From Actinomycetes bacterium (GTDB lineage: Bacteria > Actinomycetota > Actinomycetes > Actinomycetales > Demequinaceae): a DNA stretch of 64,000 bases. A program made the position numbers and the translations under genes. The stretch is taken from NCBI GenBank assembly GCA_023411615.1, contig JAEYOR010000027.1, positions 5,778-69,777 on the forward strand, given 5' to 3'. Positions 34,069 through 42,961 of this stretch are shown one piece after another (position 1 is the first letter of the stretch; every line of letters starts with the position of its first letter). The notes beneath the pieces were generated by a model. That model worked only from the letters and a program-made list of their open reading frames with translations, was not told the origin of the DNA and made no database searches.

Positions 34069-36423
34069 GTGAGCGAGGACAACACATTTTCCCCCAACGC
34101 CGTGGTCTTCCAGGCACCCCAGGTGTCTCCGGATCAATTGACGGACAAGTCAAAGCGAGCGCCGCGTCGGGCCACCGCGCCTGCGGGTCCTCCGGTGGCT
34201 GACGACGCCAAAACGAGCGCCGACGCCACCAAAGACACCAAGCCTGCGGCATCGCGGAGCCGCTCCGGTGGCGCGAAAAAGTCGGGTTCGCAGAAGGCTT
34301 CCGAGGCGTCGGCAAGCGACAACGCCGAGACGAAGGAAGCGCCCGCACCGGACGGTGCATCAACCGACAAGCCTGCAATCACGCGCACGAGGACAAAGAA
34401 GCCCGCGACAACCGCGAACGCCGCGAGCGGAGAGTCGCGCTCCGATTCCGCAGACTCGGAGTCGGGCGAGAGCGACGGTGCAGATCGGGGTGGACACGGG
34501 GACGACGCTGCCGATGACGGCGGAAACGCCGCTCGCCGCCGCCGTCGCCGTGGAGGCCGCGGCCGGGGCAAAAAGCGCCCAGAAGGCGACGCCGCTGACG
34601 AGTCCTTTGCCGATGACGGTGACGGTGATGCTGACGAGGCCGGCCACGGTGACGAGGGTGACAGCGACGATTCCGGCGAGGACGGTGGAGACAACGGGGA
34701 CGGAACGGGATCAACCCGTCGGCGCCGCCGTCGTAGCCGCGGCTCGCGCTCTTCCGCGATCGCCGCGCCCGACGATCAGTTGCAAGGTTCCACGCGTCTG
34801 CAAGCCAAGCGCCAGCGTCGGCGTGACTCGCGAGACGGACAGCGCCGCCGCCCGGTGATCTCGGAGGCCGAGTTCCTCGCCCGCCGCGAGTCCGTGAGAC
34901 GTGACATGGTGGTGCGGGAACAGGACGGCCGCGTTCAGATCGCCGTTCTTGAGGACGACGTCCTCGTTGAGCATTACGTGAGCCATCAGGCACAGCAGTC
35001 GATGGCGGGCAACGTCTACCTGGGCCGCGTGCAGAACGTGCTCCCTGGCATGGAAGCGGCCTTCGTTGACGTCGGCCGCGGCCGCAACGCCGTTCTCTAT
35101 GCGGGCGAAGTGAACTGGGACGCCGCTGGTCTTGGTGGCAAGCCCAAGCGAATTGAACTCGCGCTCAAGCCGGGCGACACGGTGATGGTGCAGGTCACCA
35201 AGGACCCGATTGGCCACAAGGGTGCACGTGTCACCTCGCAAATCTCGCTCGCCGGTCGGTTCTTGGTCTACGTGCCCGGCGGGGGAGTGACCGGCATCAG
35301 CCGTAAGCTGCCGGACACCGAGCGCAACCGCCTGAAGAAGCTGCTCCGCGAGGTCATTCCGGCCGACGCTGGGGTCATCGTCCGTACGGCAGCTGAGGGG
35401 GCTTCGGAAGAGGAGCTTCGCGCTGACGTGGAGCGCTTGAAGCGCCAATGGGAAGTGATCCAGGCAGAGGCCGCCAAGGGCAAGGCCCCAGCGCTCCTGC
35501 GTGGCGAGCCGGACATGGCAATCCGCGTGGTGCGCGACATCTTCAACGAGGACTTCGAGTCGCTCACCATTCAGGGCGATGACACGTGGAACTCGCTGAG
35601 CGCTTACGTGGGTCAGGTGGCACCCGATCTTGCCGAGCGGCTTCACAAGTTTGTGGGCGACGGCGATGTCTTTGCCGAGCGCAGGATCGACGAGCAGCTT
35701 GCCAAGGGCATGGACCGCAAGGTGTGGCTGCCCTCGGGAGGTTCGCTTGTCATCGATCGCACCGAAGCGATGACAGTCATTGACGTCAACACGGGCAAGT
35801 TTGTTGGCAAGGGCGGCACCCTCGAAGAGACGATGACCCTCAACAACCTTGAGGCAGCCGAAGAGATTGTGCGCCAACTTCGCCTGCGCGACATCGGCGG
35901 CATCATCGTCATTGACTTTGTTGACATGTTGCTTGAGTCCAACCGCGACCGGGTGCTCCGCCGCCTCATCGAGTGCCTGAGCCGCGACCGCACCAAGCAC
36001 CAGGTTGCTGAGGTGACGTCGCTGGGCCTCGTGCAGATGACGCGCAAGCGCGTGGGCCAGGGGCTTGTCGAGGCTTTCTCCACGACGTGTGAGCACTGCA
36101 AGGGCCGCGGCTTTGTGGTCCACGGCGAGCCGGTGGGAGACAGCCCTGAAGAGCAGCCGTCGCGCCGCCGTGCCAGCGCAGGCCGTGTCAAGGGCAAGCT
36201 CGAAGAGGTCAAGGAAGTCGCTGTTCCTGAGCTCCACGCTCTCGACCCCCGTGAGGATGCCCGCGCGGCCGTCAAGGCCACGCTCGCATCAATCGCGGCA
36301 GCCGCTGAGAAGGCCCACCAGTCCCATGGTGAGGGGGTTGCGGCTTCCGACGTGGGGATGACTGAATCGAGCGCAGAATATGGCGACCCAAACGGGGACG
36401 ACGCCCCGGCCGGGCCTAATTGA
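34069..36423 (+). CDS. rne: Ribonuclease E/G family endoribonuclease
   Basis: A 784-residue RNase E/G for mRNA decay and rRNA processing. The N-terminal 270 residues are disordered: Ala/Asp/Glu-rich with Arg clusters (RRRRRRGGRGRGKKR), as in actinobacterial RNase E. Next come the S1 domain (MAGNVYLGRVQNVLPGMEAA), the catalytic region with FVGKGGTLEET and IVIDFVDML, and the zinc-link cysteines CEHCKGRG. The C-terminal tail is short. GTG start without a strong ribosome site, so the exact start is uncertain. The L21/L27 operon promoter overlaps its stop codon. Confidence 0.94.
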   Translation: MSEDNTFSPNAVVFQAPQVSPDQLTDKSKRAPRRATAPAGPPVADDAKTSADATKDTKPAASRSRSGGAKKSGSQKASEASASDNAETKEAPAPDGASTDKPAITRTRTKKPATTANAASGESRSDSADSESGESDGADRGGHGDDAADDGGNAARRRRRRGGRGRGKKRPEGDAADESFADDGDGDADEAGHGDEGDSDDSGEDGGDNGDGTGSTRRRRRRSRGSRSSAIAAPDDQLQGSTRLQAKRQRRRDSRDGQRRRPVISEAEFLARRESVRRDMVVREQDGRVQIAVLEDDVLVEHYVSHQAQQSMAGNVYLGRVQNVLPGMEAAFVDVGRGRNAVLYAGEVNWDAAGLGGKPKRIELALKPGDTVMVQVTKDPIGHKGARVTSQISLAGRFLVYVPGGGVTGISRKLPDTERNRLKKLLREVIPADAGVIVRTAAEGASEEELRADVERLKRQWEVIQAEAAKGKAPALLRGEPDMAIRVVRDIFNEDFESLTIQGDDTWNSLSAYVGQVAPDLAERLHKFVGDGDVFAERRIDEQLAKGMDRKVWLPSGGSLVIDRTEAMTVIDVNTGKFVGKGGTLEETMTLNNLEAAEEIVRQLRLRDIGGIIVIDFVDMLLESNRDRVLRRLIECLSRDRTKHQVAEVTSLGLVQMTRKRVGQGLVEAFSTTCEHCKGRGFVVHGEPVGDSPEEQPSRRRASAGRVKGKLEEVKEVAVPELHALDPREDARAAVKATLASIAAAAEKAHQSHGEGVAASDVGMTESSAEYGDPNGDDAPAGPN

Positions 36424-36449
36424 CCTGAGGCGCTGGCGCCGCGTATAGT
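36420..36449 (+). promoter_or_regulatory. Strong promoter of rplU-rpmA
   Basis: A near-consensus sigma-70-type promoter: TTGACC at 36420-36425 and TATAGT at 36444-36449 with an 18-bp spacer. The -35 element overlaps the rne stop codon. It fits high expression of the L21/L27 operon. Confidence 0.75.
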
Positions 36450-36455
36450 TGTCCG

Positions 36456-36562
36456 TCGGCGCGCAAGCGTCTGAGCCCTGCCTGCGCCCTCCTGAGGGAG
36501 CGGCTGCGGCGGGAGATCACGGCCCTTCGGGGCCATCGAACGAGCTTCAAGAGGAACTCATC
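36456..36562 (+). other. Structured 5' leader of rplU
   Basis: About 107 nt between the predicted transcription start and the rplU ATG. It contains CCCTCC/GAGGG and a strong GGCCCTTCGGGGCC hairpin with a UUCG-type loop (36519-36532). Leaders of rplU-rpmA operons bind L21 or another protein in several bacteria; here that is inference. Confidence 0.45.
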
Positions 36563-36871
36563 ATGGTGTACGCGATTGTCAAGGCTGGCGGCCGTCAGGA
36601 GAAGGTCTCCGTTGGCGACGTCGTGGTCGTGGACCGTCTCCAGGCGGATGCGGGCTCGACCATCGAACTGGCGGCGCTCCTCGTGGTTGACGGTGACAAG
36701 GTCACCTCGGCTGCCAAGGACCTCGCCAAGGTCAAGGTCACCGCTGAGGTGGTGCGCAATGAGCGCGGCCCCAAGATCCACATCCTCAAGTACAAGAACA
36801 AGACCGGTTACCGCAAGCGCATCGGTCACCGTCAGGACCTGACCCGTCTCAAGGTCACAGGCATCAAGTAA
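36563..36871 (+). CDS. rplU: 50S ribosomal protein L21
   Basis: A 102-residue L21 starting MVYAIVKAGGRQEKVSVGD and ending with the conserved YRKRIGHRQDLTRLKVTGI. The ATG at 36563 has AGAGGA upstream and gives family length; the longer upstream frame is the leader. It lies 14 bp before rpmA. Confidence 0.98.
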   Translation: MVYAIVKAGGRQEKVSVGDVVVVDRLQADAGSTIELAALLVVDGDKVTSAAKDLAKVKVTAEVVRNERGPKIHILKYKNKTGYRKRIGHRQDLTRLKVTGIK

Positions 36872-36885
36872 GCGAGGAGTAGCAC

Positions 36886-37140
36886 ATGGCACACAAGAAG
36901 GGCGCGAGCTCCTCGCGCAATGGTCGTGACTCGAACCCCCAGTACCTGGGTGTGAAGCGCTTTGGCGGCCAGGCCGTCAACGCAGGCGAGATCCTCGTCC
37001 GCCAGCGCGGCACCCACTTCCACCCCGGCCTCAACGTGGGCCGTGGCAAGGACGACACCCTGTTTGCCCTCGAGGCTGGCTCGGTGGCGTTCACGCAGCG
37101 TCGTGGCCGCAAGGTCATTGACGTGGTGGTCGCTGGTTAA
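36886..37140 (+). CDS. rpmA: 50S ribosomal protein L27
   Basis: An 84-residue L27, MAHKKGASSSRNGRDSNPQ, with the Gly/Lys-rich N-terminus that reaches the peptidyl-transferase centre and no N-terminal cleavage extension. It follows rplU by 14 bp and ends in a strong terminator. Confidence 0.98.
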   Translation: MAHKKGASSSRNGRDSNPQYLGVKRFGGQAVNAGEILVRQRGTHFHPGLNVGRGKDDTLFALEAGSVAFTQRRGRKVIDVVVAG

Positions 37141-37153
37141 TCTCAGACTTCTC

Positions 37154-37189
37154 CAATAGGGGCGTGACCTGCGGGTGACGCCCCTATTG
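37154..37189 (+). terminator. Terminator of rplU-rpmA
   Basis: A perfect 12-bp stem pairs CAATAGGGGCGT (37154-37165) with ACGCCCCTATTG (37178-37189), loop 12 nt, followed by a weak T-rich CTTTGTCT. It also faces the end of the convergent vanAB operon and may serve both directions. Confidence 0.8.
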
Positions 37190-37213
37190 CTTTGTCTCAA
37201 GCGCGCCAGCGTC

Positions 37214-38200
37214 CTACGTCACCTCGATGTGGACGCGGCCGGTGGCGCTCGCATCGGCGCCGGTCACTCGGGACACGCAGCAACACATCTTCTTGTTCGG
37301 AGCCTTCTGTCGCTCGGAGTAGAAGACATCGCGGTGATCGACCTTGCCCGAGAGGTCAAGAATCTCCACCTCGCACAGGCCACATTCCCCGCGGCGGCAG
37401 TCGTACATCATGTCGACGCCCGCGCGTTCGAGCGCCTCGAGCATCGACTCGCCTTGGCCAACGGTGACGGTGACGCCCAGCCGGGGCACCGTCACCTCAA
37501 ACGGTGTGGGCTCAAACCACCCGGAGTTGCCAAAGGTCTCGTAGCGCAGAGCGGTCATGTCCCGTCCGTCACGCTCCCACGTGCGCCGAATCTCCTCCAT
37601 CAGACGGATTGGTCCGCACATGTAGAGCTCGGCGTTGGCGGGAACAGTGTCGATGAGGGCGCGCACGCTCATGCGGCCGTGCTCGGTGGTGACGTGCGTG
37701 ACAAGGCGGTCGCCGTGGCGCTGCTCCATCTGGGGCAGGTACGCCATGCGCTCCCGGGAGTTGCCCACGTAGTGCACGGTGTAATCCGCACCGAGGCGTT
37801 TGAGGGCGGATGCCATGCCGCGGATTGCCGTGATCCCGACCCCGCCTGCCACGAGCACGTAGGAGGGGGCGCCGACGCGCAGCGGGAAGTCCTGCAACGG
37901 CTGGGTGATCCTGACGGCGTCTCCGTGAGCGAGCGAGCGCATGTAGTCGGAGCCACCGCGCGAGAACGCAGGCCGTGCGACCGAGATCGCAAGATAACTG
38001 CCGTCGTGTGCCGCACCCACGATCGAATATGAGCGCTCGTCCGTCCGGCTGTCGGGCAACGTGACGAGAACGTCCACGTGCTCGCCTGGCCGCGCCGGCG
38101 TCGGCGTCGCAGGACTCAGGACGATGCGTGTGATGCCGTCGGCGATTGCTTCAACGTGCTGCACGGTGGCGTGCTGCCACCGCGCCTGCTTATCGGTCAC
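37214..38200 (-). CDS. vanB: Vanillate O-demethylase reductase subunit
   Basis: A 328-residue class IA-type reductase: FMN-binding/FNR domain (RSYSIVGAAHDGSYL), NAD-binding region (VAGGVGITAIRGMASAL, CGPIRLMEEIRR) and a C-terminal plant-type 2Fe-2S domain with CRRGECGLCEVE and a distal Cys. It passes electrons from NAD(P)H to VanA. GTG start at 38200 overlaps the vanA stop by 4 bp. The distal part contains three consecutive Cys (KKMCCCVSR). Confidence 0.9.
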   Translation of the reverse strand: MTDKQARWQHATVQHVEAIADGITRIVLSPATPTPARPGEHVDVLVTLPDSRTDERSYSIVGAAHDGSYLAISVARPAFSRGGSDYMRSLAHGDAVRITQPLQDFPLRVGAPSYVLVAGGVGITAIRGMASALKRLGADYTVHYVGNSRERMAYLPQMEQRHGDRLVTHVTTEHGRMSVRALIDTVPANAELYMCGPIRLMEEIRRTWERDGRDMTALRYETFGNSGWFEPTPFEVTVPRLGVTVTVGQGESMLEALERAGVDMMYDCRRGECGLCEVEILDLSGKVDHRDVFYSERQKAPNKKMCCCVSRVTGADASATGRVHIEVT

Positions 38201-39312
38201 GCCTGCGCCCCACCACGCAGAGGTTCGGCCGCGCCGCGGCCTTCGGCCGCGAGGGCGCGCTCGAGGATGCGCCGCACCCACATGCCGCCCGCGTCGATGT
38301 TGAGGTTGTAGAACTCGTAATCGGGGTTCGCGTCGATCGCCTCTTGCTGGGCCTTCAGCATCACCTCATCCTCACCGAAGACCCCGTGGACGCCATTGCG
38401 CAACTGGGTGGTGATGAGTTGGCTGTCGAGGCGGTAATTGCGCATGAACGCCCAGTAGTAGTGGCACGTGCGGTCGCGTTCGGGACTGATCGTGTTCATC
38501 ACGTAACCGTTGACGCCTTGCGAGCGGTCGCCTTCGGGTGCGCCAGTGCCGGCCTTGGCCACGCCCACGTCAATGCAGATCGTCGACGGGTAGTAGTAGT
38601 GAATGATCTGCCAGCGGTCGACCTTGCCCTCGAAGTCAGGGAACTTGTCGCGCATGTTCTTGCGCCAGAACGGCGGAGGATCGATGCCGAGCATCCAGCG
38701 GGTGACGGTGACGGACTTCTCGTCGTGAGTCACGTGGAACTCAGCCTCGGACAGTTCTTCCTGGCCAATCGAGGAACTGTGGACGAACTCCTCGTGCGTG
38801 AGGTCCATGAGGTTGTCGAGCACCAACTGGTAGTTGCACGGGGCGTAGATCGTCTCGCCATCGCCCGCCCACTCGTCGGACGACATCTGGTGCATGTCGG
38901 GGATCTCGTCCGGGTTCGCCAGCGTCGGCTCGCCCAGCCATACCCACACGTATCGGTAGCGATCGACCACGGGAAAAGACGCGACGGTGGCCGAGGGGTT
39001 GAGGGTCTCCTGTGCGGGCATTCCCGTGCAGCGGCCCGCCGAGTTGTAGCGGAGGCCGTGATAGGGGCACTGGATCTCTTCGTTGCCGATGAGTTTGCCT
39101 TGGGAAAGCGGCGCAAGGCGGTGCCAGCACGCGTCAGCAAGCGCAACGGGCCGACCGTCACCCGTGCGGTACAAGGCGAGCGGCCGTCCGGCGACAGTGC
39201 GCGCGAGGATGCCCTTCGCTGTCACTTCGTAATCCCATGCGGCCACATACCAGGCATTCATGGGGTACGTCAGTAGTTTTGCGGTGTGAGTCGACGAGGC
39301 CTCGACCGTCAT
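38197..39312 (-). CDS. vanA: Vanillate O-demethylase oxygenase subunit
   Basis: A 371-residue Rieske oxygenase that demethylates vanillate to protocatechuate and formaldehyde. The Rieske site is CWH...CPYHGLRY (C-x-H, C-x2-H) in the first third, and the mononuclear iron site is DLTHEEFVH (D-x2-H-x4-H). The ATG at 39312 has AAAGGAG. It is divergent from the PadR gene, with a VanR-type operator in its promoter. No vanK-like importer is adjacent, unlike in Corynebacterium glutamicum. Confidence 0.93.
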   Translation of the reverse strand: MTVEASSTHTAKLLTYPMNAWYVAAWDYEVTAKGILARTVAGRPLALYRTGDGRPVALADACWHRLAPLSQGKLIGNEEIQCPYHGLRYNSAGRCTGMPAQETLNPSATVASFPVVDRYRYVWVWLGEPTLANPDEIPDMHQMSSDEWAGDGETIYAPCNYQLVLDNLMDLTHEEFVHSSSIGQEELSEAEFHVTHDEKSVTVTRWMLGIDPPPFWRKNMRDKFPDFEGKVDRWQIIHYYYPSTICIDVGVAKAGTGAPEGDRSQGVNGYVMNTISPERDRTCHYYWAFMRNYRLDSQLITTQLRNGVHGVFGEDEVMLKAQQEAIDANPDYEFYNLNIDAGGMWVRRILERALAAEGRGAAEPLRGGAQA

Positions 39313-39365
39313 GGGGCACTCCTTTGTGGCTGACGGGTACTGCAGGGGACACAACACTCGTGGCA

Positions 39366-39389
39366 AACTAACTATGCAGATAGTTATTT
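39366..39389. promoter_or_regulatory. VanR-type PadR operator
   Basis: An inverted repeat: AACTAACTAT (39366-39375), 4 nt GCAG, then ATAGTTATTT (39380-39389). As I recall, the C. glutamicum VanR site is AACTAACTAA, N4, TTAGGTATTT, so half-site sequence and spacing nearly coincide. It lies in the A/T-rich divergent promoter between vanA and the PadR gene. Confidence 0.8.
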
Positions 39390-39476
39390 CACGTCTCTCG
39401 ACAGTACCCGTGACCGTTACTCTTGCCAAGAGCAACCGCCCGAGCGGTTCGACATCTCCCACCTTCTGAGGACACG

Positions 39477-40067
39477 ATGAGCCTGCGTTACGCCCTCCTC
39501 GCCTTGATCTCAGGGGGTCCACTCACGGGATACGACGCTGTCAAACACTTCCGTACGTCCGTGGGCCATGTGTGGCATGCGCCGGATTCTCAGATATATC
39601 CCGAGCTTCGTCGGATGCAGAGCGAGGGTTTGCTTGAGGCGACCGAGGTCCCGTGGGGCTCAGGCGGAGCGAAAAAGACTCAGTACGCGTTGACGGACGC
39701 GGGCAAGGATGCACTTGCCGAGTGGCAACACACTCCCATCGCCTATGCGCCGGAGCGGGACTCTGCGCACCTCGTTGCAGCGTATTTTGAGTGGGGGACT
39801 ATCGAGTCCGCGCGCGCGCGACTCGAAGACCACATTGCGTTCTTCACGGCGGCCAAGGAGAGCGCGGAGCGCCAAGCCCAAGACATCCGCGACCGCACGA
39901 GCGCCACGCTCCAGCGTCGTCTTGCTGCCAATGACCCCACTGAGTGGGACCGCATTGCGGCCTTCAAGGCCTTTGCCTACGACGGCAAGATCGCCCGTGC
40001 CGACGCTGAGATCGCATGGGCGCAGAAAGGTCTCGCGCTTCTCGATTCCCTCGCATCAGGGAACTGA
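39477..40067 (+). CDS. vanR: PadR-family regulator, VanR-like
   Basis: A 196-residue regulator: N-terminal winged helix (MSLRYALLALISGGPLTGYD, then QIYPELRRMQSEGLLE) and a C-terminal helical Vir domain typical of PadR subfamily 2. Divergent from vanA with the operator between them, so it very likely represses vanAB in the absence of vanillate, as described for C. glutamicum VanR. ATG at 39477; a longer upstream frame is less likely as it would overlap the promoter region. Confidence 0.88.
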   Translation: MSLRYALLALISGGPLTGYDAVKHFRTSVGHVWHAPDSQIYPELRRMQSEGLLEATEVPWGSGGAKKTQYALTDAGKDALAEWQHTPIAYAPERDSAHLVAAYFEWGTIESARARLEDHIAFFTAAKESAERQAQDIRDRTSATLQRRLAANDPTEWDRIAAFKAFAYDGKIARADAEIAWAQKGLALLDSLASGN

Positions 40068-40143
40068 CACACCTGGGTGAATCGGGTCTGTGCGCCTTCG
40101 CGCGGACGCCGCCCGGCACAATAGACATCAAGGAGGTTCAGCC

Positions 40144-41667
40144 ATGGCATCGTTTGTCGACCGCGTCACGCTGCATGTGACGGCGGGCACCGGTGGCCAC
40201 GGCGTCGCCTCTGTGCACCGCGAGAAGTTCAAACCCCTCGGCGGGCCCGATGGGGGAAACGGCGGCCACGGCGGCTCCGTCATCCTCTATGTGGACGCCC
40301 AGATGACCACACTTCTCGACTACCACCACGCGCCCCACCGCAAGGCGGACAACGGCAAGCAGGGCGCGGGCAGTATGCGTCACGGAGCAAATGCAGCCGA
40401 CATGCGGCTTGCCGTTCCCAACGGCACTGTGGTGATGAGCCAAGACGGCGAGGTTCTCACCGACCTTGTGGGCGACGGTGCCGAGTTCATTGTCGCTCGT
40501 GGCGGCCGCGGCGGTCTCGGGAACGCGGCGCTTGCGACCACCAAGCGCAAGGCCCCGGGCTTCGCGCTCCTTGGCGAGCCGGGCGAAGAAGTCTCGGTGG
40601 TGCTTGAGCTCAAGTCGATCGCCGACGTCGCACTTGTGGGCTACCCCAGCGCGGGGAAGTCGTCACTCATCGCGGCGATGAGCCGCGTGCGCCCCAAGAT
40701 CGCCGACTATCCGTTCACGACGCTCGTGCCCAACTTGGGCGTGGTGGCGGCAGGGTCCACGCGCTTCACGATGGCGGACGTGCCAGGATTGATCCCCGGT
40801 GCTTCGGAGGGCAAGGGTTTGGGCCACGACTTCCTCCGCCACATCGAGCGCTGCTCGGTCATCGCCCACGTGCTCGATACCGCCACGCTTGAGACCGACC
40901 GGGACCCCATTCGCGACCTTGAAGCGATCACGCATGAATTACGCGCCTACTCAGGTGATGCGCACATCGCCGGAACCCCGTTGGCCGAGCGACCGCAGGT
41001 CATCGTTCTCAACAAAATCGACATCCCGGACGGTCGCGACCTCGCTGCGATGGTGCGACCCGATCTCGAGGCGCTTGGAATGCCGATTTTCGAGGTGAGT
41101 GCCGTCAGCCATGAGGGCCTCGACACGCTCGGCTTCGCGCTGGCTGAGATGGTGCTCTCCGAGCGTGCCAAGGCGCCGGTGCTTGAGAAGGCGCCCATTG
41201 TGTTGCGCCCGCGTGCAGTGGACGACGGCGGCTTCACCGTGCGCCATGTGCGCGACGGCGCCGAAGACTACTTCGAGGTGCGTGGGGCCAAGCCCGAGCG
41301 GTGGGTGCGTCAGACCAATTTCACCAACGACGAGGCCGTCGGCTTCTTGGCCGACCGTCTCGCTCGCCTTGGCGTGGAGGATGAGCTCTTCCGTGCAGGG
41401 GCCGTCCCGGGCGCTCAGGTGGTCATCGGCGACCGTGCCACCGGCGTCGTCTTCGATTGGGAGCCGACGATGGCCGCCGGAGCAGAACTGCTGGGCCGGC
41501 GGGGCACCGACCAGCGCATCGAGGACTTTGAGCGGGCGGCGCGACCCACGCGTGCGCAAAAGCGCGAGGAGTTCAAGGACAAGATGGATGGCAAAGCCGC
41601 GGCGCGTGAGGAACTGTGGACCGAGCGCGATGCGGGACACTGGACCGACCCCGCAGAAGACGAGTGA
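40144..41667 (+). CDS. obg: GTPase Obg/CgtA
   Basis: A 507-residue essential ribosome-associated GTPase. It has the glycine-rich Obg fold (VTLHVTAGTGGHGVASVHRE), the G domain (GYPSAGKSSLI, DVPGLIPGASEGKGLGHDFL, NKID) and a C-terminal OCT domain with an extra charged tail, as in actinobacteria. The ATG at 40144 has AAGGAGG. It follows the L21/L27 and van loci and precedes proB by 11 bp, the common obg-proB order. Confidence 0.97.
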   Translation: MASFVDRVTLHVTAGTGGHGVASVHREKFKPLGGPDGGNGGHGGSVILYVDAQMTTLLDYHHAPHRKADNGKQGAGSMRHGANAADMRLAVPNGTVVMSQDGEVLTDLVGDGAEFIVARGGRGGLGNAALATTKRKAPGFALLGEPGEEVSVVLELKSIADVALVGYPSAGKSSLIAAMSRVRPKIADYPFTTLVPNLGVVAAGSTRFTMADVPGLIPGASEGKGLGHDFLRHIERCSVIAHVLDTATLETDRDPIRDLEAITHELRAYSGDAHIAGTPLAERPQVIVLNKIDIPDGRDLAAMVRPDLEALGMPIFEVSAVSHEGLDTLGFALAEMVLSERAKAPVLEKAPIVLRPRAVDDGGFTVRHVRDGAEDYFEVRGAKPERWVRQTNFTNDEAVGFLADRLARLGVEDELFRAGAVPGAQVVIGDRATGVVFDWEPTMAAGAELLGRRGTDQRIEDFERAARPTRAQKREEFKDKMDGKAAAREELWTERDAGHWTDPAEDE

Positions 41668-41678
41668 CCGGAGGGAAC

Positions 41679-42794
41679 GTGGGCCACAGTCGTGACGTGA
41701 TTGCTCGCGCGCGTCGGGTTGTCGTCAAGATCGGTTCGTCATCGCTCGCAGGTGACGATGGTCGCTTGGTGATTGACGTTGTCCAGCGACTCGCGGATGT
41801 TGTTGCCGCCGAGCAGGCGCGCGGCAAGCAGGTCATCCTCGTCACGTCGGGTGCAATTGCCGCTGGTATTGGCCCGCTGGGCTTGCCTGCCCGGCCGCGC
41901 GACCTCGAACTGCAGCAAGCCGCAGCGTCGGTGGGGCAGGGGATTCTGGTTGCTGCCTACTCCGCAGCCTTTGCCCGTCACGGGTTGACGGTGGGACAGG
42001 TTCTTCTCACCACCAACGACATGATTCGGCGCGAGCATTACGGCAACGCCCAGCGCGCCCTCAACCGACTCCTCGACCTCGGCATCATTCCCATCGTCAA
42101 CGAGAACGACGCTGTGGCGACCGATGAGATTCGTTTTGGCGACAACGACCGTCTCGCTGCCTTGGTGGCGACGGTCGCGCACGCGGACGCGCTTGTCCTT
42201 TTGACCGACGTTGATGGTCTGTACACCGCGGCTCCCGACACCCCTGGCGCTACGCGCATCGCCGAAGTAACGGAGCCGGGAGACGTGGCGGACATTGATA
42301 TCTCGCGGCGCGGCTCGGCGCTCGGGACCGGCGGCATGGTGACCAAGCTTGAAGCGGCGTCTCTCGCGACGACGTCCGGGGTGGCTGTGGTGCTCGCGGC
42401 AACGGCCGACGCTGCTGCGGCTCTGGCCGGCGATGACGTGGGCACGCTCTTTCACATCACGGGCAAGCGCGACACGACGCGTTTGCAGTGGCTTGCTCAC
42501 GCTGCCCTGGTGCGCGGTGCGATCGTCCTGGACGATGGTGCGGCCCGGGCTGTCGCGGGCAGGCGCGCGTCACTGCTTGCGGCAGGCGTTGTTGAGGTGC
42601 GCGGTGCCTTCGAGGCGGGCGAGCCGGTTGAGCTCGTGCGCCGGGATGGCGCGGTGGTGGCGCGCGGCTTCGCTGGATTCTCCGCGGAAGAGGCCGACCG
42701 CATGAAGGGGCTGTCCACCGATGCCTTGCGTGATCAGCTTGGCGAGGACTACGCCCGCGAGCTCATCCACATCGACAACCTCGTCGTGCTGTAG
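41679..42794 (+). CDS. proB: Glutamate 5-kinase
   Basis: A 371-residue enzyme for the first step of proline synthesis. The amino-acid kinase domain begins RRVVVKIGSSSLAGDDG, with LVTSGAIAAGIGPLGLP and NENDAVATDEIRFGDNDRLAA; residues about 275-360 form the PUA domain. The GTG at 41679 is preferred because CGGAGG lies upstream. Its partner proA is 890 bp downstream, separated by a minus-strand esterase gene and a large palindrome. Confidence 0.97.
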   Translation: MGHSRDVIARARRVVVKIGSSSLAGDDGRLVIDVVQRLADVVAAEQARGKQVILVTSGAIAAGIGPLGLPARPRDLELQQAAASVGQGILVAAYSAAFARHGLTVGQVLLTTNDMIRREHYGNAQRALNRLLDLGIIPIVNENDAVATDEIRFGDNDRLAALVATVAHADALVLLTDVDGLYTAAPDTPGATRIAEVTEPGDVADIDISRRGSALGTGGMVTKLEAASLATTSGVAVVLAATADAAAALAGDDVGTLFHITGKRDTTRLQWLAHAALVRGAIVLDDGAARAVAGRRASLLAAGVVEVRGAFEAGEPVELVRRDGAVVARGFAGFSAEEADRMKGLSTDALRDQLGEDYARELIHIDNLVVL

Positions 42795-42835
42795 CCGGGG
42801 CAACGGCCCAGCCACAGCGTCGGCCGCTCCCAAAA

Positions 42836-42954
42836 CTCCACCCCCGGCGAAGTTCACAACCGCTCAGAACCATGACACGCCGCGAACCAGGCCTCCCGCG
42901 GCGCCCCAGGCGGCGTGTCGGGTGTGCGAGCGGTTCGGAACTTACGGGGTGGAG
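42836..42954. repeat. 119-bp interrupted palindrome between proB and esterase
   Basis: Four nested segments pair in order: CTCCACCCC (42836) with GGGGTGGAG (42946); AAGTTC (42850) with GAACTT (42938); AACCGCTC (42858) with GAGCGGTT (42928); GACACGCCGC (42874) with GCGGCGTGTC (42910). The 42795-42961 gap has no gene. It lies between convergent genes, so a bidirectional terminator or a MITE-like remnant are the main options. Confidence 0.8.
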
Positions 42955-42961
42955 CGGGTGG

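Noticed and set aside
34711..36237. 508-codon minus-strand frame opposite rne
   Set aside because: Antisense shadow of RNase E with no family features.
38146..39276. 376-codon plus-strand frame opposite vanA
   Set aside because: Antisense to a Rieske oxygenase with complete motifs.
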